Shown in pieces: positions 42,713-50,780 of a DNA stretch of 64,000 bases. Location: contig NZ_NSKC01000003.1 of NCBI RefSeq assembly GCF_002286985.1, positions 124,001-188,000 of the forward strand, given 5' to 3'. The translations under genes and the position numbers were made by a program. The number at the start of each line of letters is the position of its first letter. The stretch's first letter is position 1. This DNA is from Halorubrum salipaludis. Lineage in GTDB: Archaea; Halobacteriota; Halobacteria; Halobacteriales; Haloferacaceae. The notes below the pieces were generated by a model that searched no databases, had not been told where the DNA came from, and was given only the letters and a program-made list of their open reading frames with translations.

Positions 42713-43609
42713 CTACAGCTCGATCCGGTCGACGATCGACCCGTTGCCGTCGCCGTCGCGGTGGGTGTTGATCGCGACGGTCCGGATCTGGTCTTCCAAC
42801 AGCGACCCCTCGATCTTCGCTTTGAGCAGCGAGTCGACCTGGTAGACGCCGGCCGCGTTGTTCATTCGGATCACGACCTGCGCCGGCGTCTTCTCGCCCT
42901 CGCGCAGGGAGACGCGCTCGATCGCCTGTGAAGAGACGGTGTTGATCCCGCGGCCGCCCTCCTCGTAGGGGACCCGCGAGCGCCCCCGCTCCATGTCGAG
43001 ACCGTCGGCGATCCGGACGACGCCCGCCTCGCGGGTCAGCGGCTGCTCTTCGGTGTGGTGACAGAGGATGGCGTGGAGCACCTCGGCCTTGACCCGAACC
43101 CGCTCGGGGACGCCGTAGAAGGCGGGGAGGAAGTCGTCGAGGTAGTCGGCCGCGAGCGGGATCGAGTAGTACGGGTGGTCGTGGCGGTGGACGACGTGTC
43201 CGATGTCGTGGAGCGTCGCGGCGAGCGCGATGATCACCGGCTCGTCCGCCTCGTCGAGCCCCTGCTGGCGGGCGCCGTTGAACTCGACGCCGCCGGACTT
43301 CAGCAGGTCGTACAGCCGGAGCGCGCGGTCCCGGACGATCTCGACGTGTTTCGCGCCGTGGTCGTTGTACCCCTTCCGGTCGACCGGGTTGACGTTCTGG
43401 GCCTCCAGGTACGCCGCGATCTCGGGATCCGACTCGATCCGGTCGAGCACCTCGTTAAGCCGCTCGTCGGGGAACGCGTGTTCCCGGTCGGGATGGTACT
43501 CGTGGCGGTCCGCGTCGGGGTCGGCGTCGACCTGGTCGGAGCCGCCGGGGTCGCCGTCGGCGTCAGGGGAGCCGGTGTCGGAGGAGCCGGTGTCGGAGGA
43601 GTCGGTCAT
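42713..43609 (-). CDS. HD-domain phosphohydrolase
   Basis: 298 residues. An acidic unstructured N terminus (1-45) precedes the HD domain. Metal-binding residues appear in DHGAKHVEIV, LHDIGHVVHRHDH and AILCHHTEE, giving the H...HD...H...H/D pattern. Such enzymes hydrolyse nucleotides or cyclic nucleotides; the substrate is unknown. The start at 43609 (MTDSSDTG) is supported by a TATA box 29 bp upstream. It converges on the aldehyde dehydrogenase-like gene. Confidence 0.85.
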   Translation of the reverse strand: MTDSSDTGSSDTGSPDADGDPGGSDQVDADPDADRHEYHPDREHAFPDERLNEVLDRIESDPEIAAYLEAQNVNPVDRKGYNDHGAKHVEIVRDRALRLYDLLKSGGVEFNGARQQGLDEADEPVIIALAATLHDIGHVVHRHDHPYYSIPLAADYLDDFLPAFYGVPERVRVKAEVLHAILCHHTEEQPLTREAGVVRIADGLDMERGRSRVPYEEGGRGINTVSSQAIERVSLREGEKTPAQVVIRMNNAAGVYQVDSLLKAKIEGSLLEDQIRTVAINTHRDGDGNGSIVDRIEL

Positions 43610-43635
43610 GAGATCGGTGAAAACGCGGCGAGTTC

Positions 43636-43643
43636 TTAAAAGG
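43636..43643 (-). promoter_or_regulatory. TATA-like box of the HD hydrolase gene
   Basis: CTTTTAAG on minus, about 29 bp before the ATG at 43609. Confidence 0.55.
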
Positions 43644-43932
43644 GTGTTCGTGGTCGGTGATCGGGAGACGAAAGGCCGATCGGTCGCGCGGACGCAATTT
43701 TCCACCCGAGGCGCAATCTATAAGCGAGCCAAAGGCGCATACCGTGGTGTGACCCGACCCGCGTCAGGACGCGGCTCGCCGACGCCGGCAGCGACGCGGC
43801 TCTTCTCGAAAAAACGCGCGTGACTCGTCCGACGGCGGGAGTGGCGACCCCGTCCCGGACGACCCCCGACACGCGCGCACCGTTTCCGACTGACGCAAAC
43901 ACCGACCGCACACAGACTCCACCACCCACACC
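43644..43932. other. long upstream region of the dap operon
   Basis: The divergent gap before dapA is 323 bp in total. A TATA-like TCTATAAG at 43714-43721 points toward dapA but lies over 200 bp before its ATG. A short hairpin (CCGCGT/ACGCGG) follows near 43755-43775, and CTCGAAAAAACG near 43805. This could be a long leader or a small RNA gene. I recognise no tRNA, riboswitch or protein here. Confidence 0.4.
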
Positions 43933-44946
43933 ATGACGGACACCACGACCACGACGCCCTACGCGACGACCGACGAGACGGACCGAGAGCCGACCGACGC
44001 GCCCTTCGAGGGGGTCTATCCGGCGATGACGACACCCTTCACCGACGCGAACGAGGTCGATCACGCCCAGCTCGCCGACAACGCCCGGTACCTCGAGCGC
44101 GCCGGGGTCGACGGGGTCGTCCCCGTCGGCTCGACCGGCGAGTCGGCGACGATGACCCACGACGAGCACGTCGCGGTGATCGAGACGGTCCGCGACGCCG
44201 TCGACGAGGTCCCCGTGATCGCCGGCACGGGCTCGAACAACACCGCCGAGGCGCTCTCGCTCTCCGAGCGCGCCGCCGACGCGGGCGCGGACGGCCTCCT
44301 CCTCATCTCCCCGTACTACAACAAGCCCGAGCCCGCCGGCTTCCTGGAGCACTACCGGACGATCGCCGACGCGGTCGACCTCCCGCAGATCGTCTACAAC
44401 GTCCCGAGCCGGACCGGGCAGTCGATCCCCGTTGACGTGACCGCGGAGCTCGCCGAACACCCGAACATCCAGGGGTACAAGGCCGCCTCCGGCGACCTGA
44501 ACCTCATCAGCGAGGTGATCGAGCGCACCCGCGACGAGGAGTTCGCCGTGCTCTCCGGCGACGACGGGCTCACGCTCCCCGTGCTCTCCATCGGCGGGAC
44601 GGGCACCATCAGCGTCGTCGCCAACGTCGAGCCGGAGCGCTCCTGCGCGATGGTCGGCGCCGCGCTCTCGGGCGACTACGACCGCGCGCGGGCGCTCCAC
44701 CACGAGCTGTCGCCGCTCGTCCGCGAGCTGTTCGCCGAGACGAACCCGATCCCGGTGAAGGAGGCGATGCACATCCGCGGGCGCGGCGGCCCGCGCGTCC
44801 GCTCGCCGCTCTCGCGGCTCTCCGAGGACCGACGCGCGGTCCTGCGCGAGCTGCTGGCCGAGTACGACGAGGGCGCCCCCGGAACCGTCGATCCGGCGGC
44901 CGTCGATCCGGAGGCCCTCGGCCCCGCCACGGGGGACGCCGAATGA
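43933..44946 (+). CDS. dapA: 4-hydroxy-tetrahydrodipicolinate synthase
   Basis: 337 residues including a 26-residue acidic N-terminal extension. It condenses pyruvate with aspartate semialdehyde, the first committed step of diaminopimelate and lysine synthesis. The Schiff-base lysine is in GYKAASGD. The catalytic tyrosine is in VYNVPSRTG, and the GSTGES loop is intact. It overlaps dapB by four bases and heads the lysine operon. Related aldolases (N-acetylneuraminate lyase, KDG aldolase) are excluded by the neighbours. Confidence 0.93.
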   Translation: MTDTTTTTPYATTDETDREPTDAPFEGVYPAMTTPFTDANEVDHAQLADNARYLERAGVDGVVPVGSTGESATMTHDEHVAVIETVRDAVDEVPVIAGTGSNNTAEALSLSERAADAGADGLLLISPYYNKPEPAGFLEHYRTIADAVDLPQIVYNVPSRTGQSIPVDVTAELAEHPNIQGYKAASGDLNLISEVIERTRDEEFAVLSGDDGLTLPVLSIGGTGTISVVANVEPERSCAMVGAALSGDYDRARALHHELSPLVRELFAETNPIPVKEAMHIRGRGGPRVRSPLSRLSEDRRAVLRELLAEYDEGAPGTVDPAAVDPEALGPATGDAE

Positions 44947-45737
44947 GCGGCGCGGACCCCGCCCTCCGGATCGCCGTCACCGGCGCAGGCGGCCGGATGG
45001 GCCGCGAGGTGATCGAGGCCGCCGCCGCTCGCGAGGGCGTCGCCGTCGCGGTCGCGGTCAACCGCACCCCGACCGACCCGGTGGCCGGGGTCGACGTCCG
45101 GGACGCCGACCGCCTCGACGAACTGCTCGCCGCCGAGGCGCCGGACGCGCTCGTCGACTTCACTGGGCCCGAGTCGGCGGTCGCGTACGCCGAGGCCTGC
45201 GCCGACGCCGGCGTGCCGATGGTCACCGGGACGACCGGCTTCGCGGACGCCCAGATCGACTCGCTCCGGGCCGCGAGCGAGTCGGTCTCGGTCCTCAAGG
45301 CGTCGAACTTCGCGCGCGGCGTCGCCGCGCTCCGGCGCGCGGTCCGGGAGGCCGCCGCCGCGCTCCCCGGCTACGACGTGGAGCTGACGGAGACGCACCA
45401 CAACGCCAAGCGGGACGCCCCCTCCGGCACCGCGAAGTCGATCCTCGACGACGTGGAGGACGTGCGCGAGGACCTCGACGAGCGCGTCCACGGGCGCGAG
45501 GGCGACGCGCCGCGCGAGGCCGGCGAGATCGGGGTTCACGCCCGGCGCGCGGGCGACGTGACCGGCGAGCACGAGGTGCTGTTCGCGGGGAACCGCGAGT
45601 CGATCGAGCTCACCCACCGCGCTGGCGACCGCGGCGTGTTCGCCGAGGGCGCGCTCGACGCCGCCGACTGGCTCGCCGGCCGCGACCCCGGCTGGTACGG
45701 GTTCGGCGACGTGCTGGACGCGGATACAGATGCCTGA
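44943..45737 (+). CDS. dapB: 4-hydroxy-tetrahydrodipicolinate reductase
   Basis: 264 residues. The N-terminal dinucleotide fold begins AVTGAGGRMGRE. The substrate domain has the family signature ETHHNAKRDAPSGTA with the catalytic histidine pair and lysine. It reduces the DapA product with NAD(P)H. Its ATG overlaps the dapA stop. A 53-bp gap with its own TATA-like box separates it from dapD. Confidence 0.94.
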   Translation: MSGADPALRIAVTGAGGRMGREVIEAAAAREGVAVAVAVNRTPTDPVAGVDVRDADRLDELLAAEAPDALVDFTGPESAVAYAEACADAGVPMVTGTTGFADAQIDSLRAASESVSVLKASNFARGVAALRRAVREAAAALPGYDVELTETHHNAKRDAPSGTAKSILDDVEDVREDLDERVHGREGDAPREAGEIGVHARRAGDVTGEHEVLFAGNRESIELTHRAGDRGVFAEGALDAADWLAGRDPGWYGFGDVLDADTDA

Positions 45738-45757
45738 CGCGCATACGCACATCGACG

Positions 45758-45766
45758 AATAAATAC
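45758..45766 (+). promoter_or_regulatory. internal TATA-like box before dapD
   Basis: GAATAAATA lies about 29 bp before the dapD ATG at 45791. The second half of the lysine operon may be transcribed separately. Confidence 0.5.
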
Positions 45767-45790
45767 CGACACTCATCCATACACCATTCA

Positions 45791-46630
45791 ATGACGCTGG
45801 AAGCCGACGTATCCGATCTGTGGGACCGCTATCAGGACGGGCTGACCGCCGCCGACGCCACCGACGAGGACGCGGCCGTGATCGACGAGTTCCTCGCCGC
45901 CTTGGAGGCCGGCGAGGTCCGCGCCGCCGAGAAGACCGGCGACGACGTGACCTCGTGGGAGGCCAACGAGTGGGTCAAGCGGGGGATCCTGCTCAACTTC
46001 GGCCTGCGCGAGACCGAGCCGCGCGAGTACGGCGGCGTCACCTATCACGACGTGCTCCCGCTGCGCGACACCGACGACCTCGGCGAGCGCGGCACCCGAA
46101 ACACGCCGGACGGCACCGCGATCCGCCGCGGCGCGTACCTCGGCAGCGACTGCATCATGATGAGCCCCTCGTTCGTCAACATGGGCGCGTACGTCGGCGA
46201 CGGGACGCTCGTCGACTCCTGTGACACCGTCGGCTCCTGCGCCCAGCTCGGCGAGAACGTCAAGCTCGGCGCCAACACGCTGATCGGCGGCGTCCTCGAA
46301 CCGGTCGAGGACGCGCCCGTCATCGTCGAGGACGGCGTCTCGCTCGGCGCGGGCTGCCGCGTCACCTCGGGCTTCCGCGTGGGCGAGAACTCGATCGTCG
46401 GCGAGAACACCCTGCTCACCCCCCGGATCCCCGTCTACGACCTCGTCGAGGAGGAGGTCATCTACGGCCACCTCCCGGCCGAGCGCCGGGCGTTCACCCG
46501 GATGGTGGAGTCGTCCGTGGGCGACCACGACCTGTTCGAGGGCGGCGCGTACAAGCCCGCGGTGGTCGCGACCCACGTCGAGGAGGAGACGCTGGAGGCG
46601 ACCCAGCGAGAGGACGCGCTCCGCGAATGA
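45791..46630 (+). CDS. dapD: tetrahydrodipicolinate N-succinyltransferase
   Basis: 279 residues with a left-handed beta-helix built of hexapeptide repeats in the centre (about 110-220, for example SCDTVGSCAQLGENVKLGAN). It succinylates tetrahydrodipicolinate from succinyl-CoA, committing the pathway to the succinylase branch together with dapE. The stop overlaps lysA by four bases. The succinyl rather than acetyl variant is inferred from overall similarity and the dapE partner. Confidence 0.9.
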   Translation: MTLEADVSDLWDRYQDGLTAADATDEDAAVIDEFLAALEAGEVRAAEKTGDDVTSWEANEWVKRGILLNFGLRETEPREYGGVTYHDVLPLRDTDDLGERGTRNTPDGTAIRRGAYLGSDCIMMSPSFVNMGAYVGDGTLVDSCDTVGSCAQLGENVKLGANTLIGGVLEPVEDAPVIVEDGVSLGAGCRVTSGFRVGENSIVGENTLLTPRIPVYDLVEEEVIYGHLPAERRAFTRMVESSVGDHDLFEGGAYKPAVVATHVEEETLEATQREDALRE

Positions 46631-48006
46631 GCGACCCCGAACCGGCTGCAGAGTCTCCGCCAAACCCCTCGGTCCGACGCGTGAGCGACTGGGACGCCGA
46701 CCGCCTTGCCGGGCTCGCGGCCGACCACGGGATGCCCCTCTACGTGCAGGACCTCGACCGCGTCCGCGAGAACTGCGAGCGCCTGCGCGACGCCTTCCCG
46801 GACGCCGAGGTGCGGTACGCGGTGAAGGCCCACACCGGTCGGGCCGTGCTGGAGGCGGTCCGCGAGGCGGGCCTCGACGCCGAGTGCGCCTCGGCGGGCG
46901 AGGTCGACCGCGCGCTCGCGGCCGGCTTCGGCGGCTCGCGGCTCCACTACACCGCGGTGAACCCGCCCGCCCGCGACCTCGACTACGTCGTCGGCGTCGC
47001 CGAGGCGGAGCCCGACATCACGGTCACCGTCGGCGCCGTCGACACCCTCGACCGGCTGGCCGAGCGCGGCTACGACGGCCGGGTCTGCGTCCGGGTGAAC
47101 CCCGGCGTCGGCGCGGGGCACCACGAGAAGGTCCGGACCGGCGGCGCGGCGAAGTTCGGAATCCCGTTCGATCGGGCCGCGGAGGCGGCGCGGGACGCGG
47201 CCGACCGGTTCGACGTGGTCGGGATCCACGCGCACGCGGGATCCGGCATCGACCCGGACCAGCTCGACAGCCACCGCGAGCTGGTCGCCCGGATGGGCGA
47301 ACTGACGCGGGAGCTGGCGTCCCCGGACGACGCGGACGCCGACCCCCTCGATCTCGAATACGTCGACGTCGGCGGCGGCTTCGGGGTCCCCTACGAGGAG
47401 GACGCGCCGGCGCTCGACCTCCCGGCGGTCGCCGAGGCGACGCGGGAGGCGGTCGCCCCGCTCCCCGCGGGCGTCGACCTCGCGATCGAGCCCGGGCGGT
47501 ACGTCGTCGCCGACGCGGGCGTGCTCCTGACGCGCGTGAACACGGTGAAGCCGACCCCGGACGAGCGCGTCGTCGGCGTCGACGCCGGGATGACCGACCT
47601 GCTTCGCCCGGCGATGTACGACGCCTACCACCCGATCCGGAACCTCGGCGGCGGGCGAGAACGCGACGGGAGCGACCCCCCGGCCCCAGACGAGCGGGAG
47701 GCAACCCCTGTCACGGTCGCCGGACCTATCTGTGAGACCGGCGATGTCCTCTGTAGGAACCGAGCGCTCGCCGACCCGGTCCGCGGGGACCTCCTCGCGG
47801 TCGGGATCGCGGGCGCGTACGGATACGAGATGGCGAACCAATACAACTCACGACCGCGGCCGGCGGAGGTCGCGCTCGACGACGGGACCGCGGCTGTCGT
47901 CCGCCGCCGAGAGGCGCTCGGCGACCTGACGGCGGTCGAGCGGGAAGCGACGCCCGACCGGACCGACCGAACCGGCCGAACCGACCGGACGGGGGCGGGC
48001 CGATGA
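46627..48006 (+). CDS. lysA: diaminopimelate decarboxylase
   Basis: 459 residues. The PLP barrel includes the Schiff-base lysine in RYAVKAHTG (about residue 67) and the phosphate-binding GGGFGVPY. The C-terminal beta domain has the substrate motif GPICETGDVL containing the shared-active-site cysteine. It makes lysine from meso-diaminopimelate, the last step of the route encoded here. A hydrophilic tail (from about 440, DRTDRTGRTDRTG) is a recent-looking repeat. It overlaps both neighbours by four bases. Confidence 0.94.
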   Translation: MSDPEPAAESPPNPSVRRVSDWDADRLAGLAADHGMPLYVQDLDRVRENCERLRDAFPDAEVRYAVKAHTGRAVLEAVREAGLDAECASAGEVDRALAAGFGGSRLHYTAVNPPARDLDYVVGVAEAEPDITVTVGAVDTLDRLAERGYDGRVCVRVNPGVGAGHHEKVRTGGAAKFGIPFDRAAEAARDAADRFDVVGIHAHAGSGIDPDQLDSHRELVARMGELTRELASPDDADADPLDLEYVDVGGGFGVPYEEDAPALDLPAVAEATREAVAPLPAGVDLAIEPGRYVVADAGVLLTRVNTVKPTPDERVVGVDAGMTDLLRPAMYDAYHPIRNLGGGRERDGSDPPAPDEREATPVTVAGPICETGDVLCRNRALADPVRGDLLAVGIAGAYGYEMANQYNSRPRPAEVALDDGTAAVVRRREALGDLTAVEREATPDRTDRTGRTDRTGAGR

Positions 48007-48932
48007 GCGCCCACGCCGTCCCGTTCGAGAAGTACCACGGCACGGGCAACGACTTCATCGTCGTCGACGCTGACGCCGAGGGCGTCGGCGACCGCGCGGC
48101 CTTCGCTCGCGCCCACTGCGACCGCGAGACCGGCGTCGACGGGTCGGAGTTCGACGCCGAGGGTGACGGGGCGTCCGCCGGCCGACGCGGCGCCGACGGC
48201 GTCCTCTTCCTCAGCGTCGAGGAGCGCTTTCACCCCACCCGCGTCGTGATGACGCTGGTCCAGCCCGACGGCTCCACGGCGACGATGTGCGGCAACGGCG
48301 CCCGCGTCGTCGCGCTGTGGGCCCACGACCGGACGGGCGACCGCGAGTTCATGATCGACACGCAGGCCGGCACCCGGCGCGCCTCCGTGACCGCGGACGC
48401 GACCGCGGCCACCATCGAGATGGGCGAGCCGACGTTCGACCCCGCTCGCGTGCCGCTCGCCCGCGACACGCCGCTGATCGACGAGCCGGTGGAGGGGCTG
48501 ACGGTCACCGCCGTCAACACCGGGGTCCCGCACGCGGTCGCGTTCGTCGACGGCGGCCGCGACGACCCCGACGGGATCGACGCGGTCGACCTCGACGCGG
48601 TCGCGCCGCCGGTCCGTCACGCCGACGTCTTCCCCGACGGCGCGAACGTGAACCTCGCCGCGGTGGTCGACGACGGCTCCGGCGACGGCCCCGCCGTCAT
48701 CGACCAGCGAACCTTCGAGCGCGGCGTCGAGGGAGAGACCCGCTCCTGCGGCACCGGCGCGGTCGCGGTCGTCGCGGCCGCGCGTCGGCTCGGCCTGATC
48801 GCCGGCGAGTCGGCGGTCAGCCGACCGCCGGGCGGCGAGCTGGAGATCACGGTGCCGGACGAGGGGCACGCCACCCTGACCGGCCCGGTCGCCCGCGAGT
48901 TCACCGGGACGCTCCCGGCCGACCCGCGATGA
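48003..48932 (+). CDS. dapF: diaminopimelate epimerase
   Basis: 309 residues. The two catalytic cysteines are in MCGNGARV and SCGTGAVAV, symmetric across the two halves of the epimerase fold. It converts LL- to meso-diaminopimelate, the substrate of LysA. The stop overlaps dapE. A short acidic insertion (near residue 50) is unlike bacterial forms but common in halophiles. Confidence 0.95.
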   Translation: MSAHAVPFEKYHGTGNDFIVVDADAEGVGDRAAFARAHCDRETGVDGSEFDAEGDGASAGRRGADGVLFLSVEERFHPTRVVMTLVQPDGSTATMCGNGARVVALWAHDRTGDREFMIDTQAGTRRASVTADATAATIEMGEPTFDPARVPLARDTPLIDEPVEGLTVTAVNTGVPHAVAFVDGGRDDPDGIDAVDLDAVAPPVRHADVFPDGANVNLAAVVDDGSGDGPAVIDQRTFERGVEGETRSCGTGAVAVVAAARRLGLIAGESAVSRPPGGELEITVPDEGHATLTGPVAREFTGTLPADPR

Positions 48933-50143
48933 GCGAGGGAGCGTTCGACGCGGTCTCCTTTTTGGAGCGGGCGGTCCAGATCCCGTCTCACGAGTCGGTC
49001 GACGAGATGCGCGCGCTCGTCGTCGAGACGCTCGACCGGTTCGGGGTCGACTGCGAGGTCGTCGCCGGCGGCTGCGTGCTCGCCGAGAAGCGCTCGGACG
49101 CCCCCGACGACGGCCCGCACCTCGTGGCGAACACGCACCTCGACACGGTGACGCCGCACGTCCCGTTCGAGCGCGGGGAGGCGACCGAGGACGAGCGCGG
49201 CGGTTCGGAAGACGCCGGTGACGCCCCCGAAGCCGTGATCCGCGGGCGCGGGTCCTGCGACGCGAAGGGGCCGCTTGCCGCGTTGCTCGCCGGGTTCCTC
49301 GCCGCCGACCCGGAGCGCGGGCGGATCACGCTGGCGCTCACGCCGGACGAGGAGTCGCTGTCGCTCGGCGCGGCGGCGCTGACCGGTCGCTCGCCCGGGA
49401 CCGACGACCGGCTCGACGGCGACCTGTTCCTGGTCGGCGAGCCGACCGGTCTCGACGCCTGCACCGCCGCGAAGGGGCGGTTTCAGGGAACCGTCGAGCT
49501 GTCGGGGACCGCCGCCCACGCCGCGGAGTTCGCGGGCGCGAACGCGGTCGCGGCCGCCGAGGGCGCGCTCGGGGCGATCCGGACCTTCGACGACGGCGCC
49601 GACGAGCACCCGCAGCTCGGCCCGCCGAAGCTCACGCCGACCGTCATCGAGGGCGGCGGCGCGACGAATCAGGTGCCCGCGGACTGTGAAATCACCGTCG
49701 ACCGGCGGAGCGTCCCGCCGGAGACGGCCGAGGGGTTCCGGTCGTCGCTCGCGGACGCGGTCCGAGCGTCGACCCCCGACGACGTAGGCGTCGAGGTCGC
49801 GCTGACGGACCGCGAGTCGCCGTTCTTCGAGGCGTTCTCGACGGACCCGGACAACGAACTGGTGGAAGCGGTCGCGGGCGCTGCCCGGAGCGCCGGCGAG
49901 TCGGTCGGGCTCCCGGCGGACCGCGGCGGCGCGATCCGGCCCTTCGGCGCGGCGACGGAGGCGTCGTACTTTGCACCGGCGCCGACGGTCGTGTTCGGGC
50001 CCGGTGACCTCGCGGACGAGGCCGGAGCGGTGGCTCACGCCGAGCGGGAGTACGTCCGGGTCCGAGAAGTGGAGGCGGCCGCGAAGACGGTCGAACTGGC
50101 GATCGGCGCGGTGCTCGGGGACGCCGGCGGCGCGGGACGCTGA
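48929..50143 (+). CDS. dapE: succinyl-diaminopimelate desuccinylase (M20 family)
   Basis: 404 residues of the M20 di-zinc hydrolase family. Metal and catalytic motifs include ANTHLDTVTPH, GSCDAKGPLAAL and LTPDEES. The dimerisation domain (about 175-290) lies between the catalytic halves. It removes succinate from N-succinyl-diaminopimelate, completing the set dapA-B-D-lysA-F-E. Only the aminotransferase and aspartate kinase/semialdehyde dehydrogenase steps are missing from the cluster. Some M20 relatives are LysK-type or ArgE-type; context decides for DapE. Confidence 0.88.
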   Translation: MSEGAFDAVSFLERAVQIPSHESVDEMRALVVETLDRFGVDCEVVAGGCVLAEKRSDAPDDGPHLVANTHLDTVTPHVPFERGEATEDERGGSEDAGDAPEAVIRGRGSCDAKGPLAALLAGFLAADPERGRITLALTPDEESLSLGAAALTGRSPGTDDRLDGDLFLVGEPTGLDACTAAKGRFQGTVELSGTAAHAAEFAGANAVAAAEGALGAIRTFDDGADEHPQLGPPKLTPTVIEGGGATNQVPADCEITVDRRSVPPETAEGFRSSLADAVRASTPDDVGVEVALTDRESPFFEAFSTDPDNELVEAVAGAARSAGESVGLPADRGGAIRPFGAATEASYFAPAPTVVFGPGDLADEAGAVAHAEREYVRVREVEAAAKTVELAIGAVLGDAGGAGR

Positions 50144-50166
50144 CCTCGGCGGCGCGGGACGCTGAC
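50125..50166. repeat. 22-bp tandem duplication at the dapE stop
   Basis: CGGCGGCGCGGGACGCTGAC occurs at 50125-50144 and again at 50147-50166. The first copy contains the dapE stop codon. It looks like a recent slippage duplication. Confidence 0.7.
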
Positions 50167-50176
50167 TCCGGCGCGG

Positions 50177-50674
50177 TTACAGCAGGAACGTCTCCTCTTC
50201 TTCCGCGAGGTCGACGAAGTCGTCGGCGGCCTCGATCAGTTCGTCGGCCGCGGAGTTGCCGAAGCCCATCGCCTCGACGCGGACGCCCTCGTGCCGGAGG
50301 TGCGAACAGAGCCGGGCGAAGTCGCCGTCGCCCGTACAGAGCACCACCGTGTCGACGTGGCTCGCGAGCGAGACGGCGTCGAGGCTCATTCCGAGGTCCC
50401 AGTCCGCCTTCTTCGACCCGTCGGCGAACGTCTTGATGTCCTTGATCTTCGTCTCGAAGCCGATGCCGCGGAGCGCCTCGAAGAAGCTCTCCTCCTCCGG
50501 GGAGTCGGCCCGGATCACGTACGCGATCGCCCGGACGAGCGACCGGTCGTTGACGGCCGCCTCGAGCAGTCCCGAGTAATCGATGTTGCGAGAGTACACG
50601 CTCTGGGCGGAGTGGTACAGGTTCTGCGAGTCGGCGAGCACCGCGACGCGCTGATCGGGGTGGATTTCGGTCAT
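50177..50674 (-). CDS. NYN/LabA-like PIN-fold protein
   Basis: 165 residues. Acidic residues of the NYN (DUF88/LabA) nuclease-like fold are visible: VLADSQNLYHSA near 12, the KKADWDLGM segment near 88, and LCTGDGDFARL near 112. The family is predicted to act as a metal-dependent RNase, although not all members are active. It is a single gene between dapE (convergent) and the binding-protein gene (divergent). The RNA target is unknown. Confidence 0.85.
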   Translation of the reverse strand: MTEIHPDQRVAVLADSQNLYHSAQSVYSRNIDYSGLLEAAVNDRSLVRAIAYVIRADSPEEESFFEALRGIGFETKIKDIKTFADGSKKADWDLGMSLDAVSLASHVDTVVLCTGDGDFARLCSHLRHEGVRVEAMGFGNSAADELIEAADDFVDLAEEEETFLL

Positions 50675-50780
50675 ACGCCCCGTTCGATCCGATGGGTTAG
50701 GGGTTTTGGGATCCGTCTGTCGGTCATGCAGCTCGACGTAGATCTGGGTGTTTTTGTATTTCTTCTTATTGAGGTAGAAC

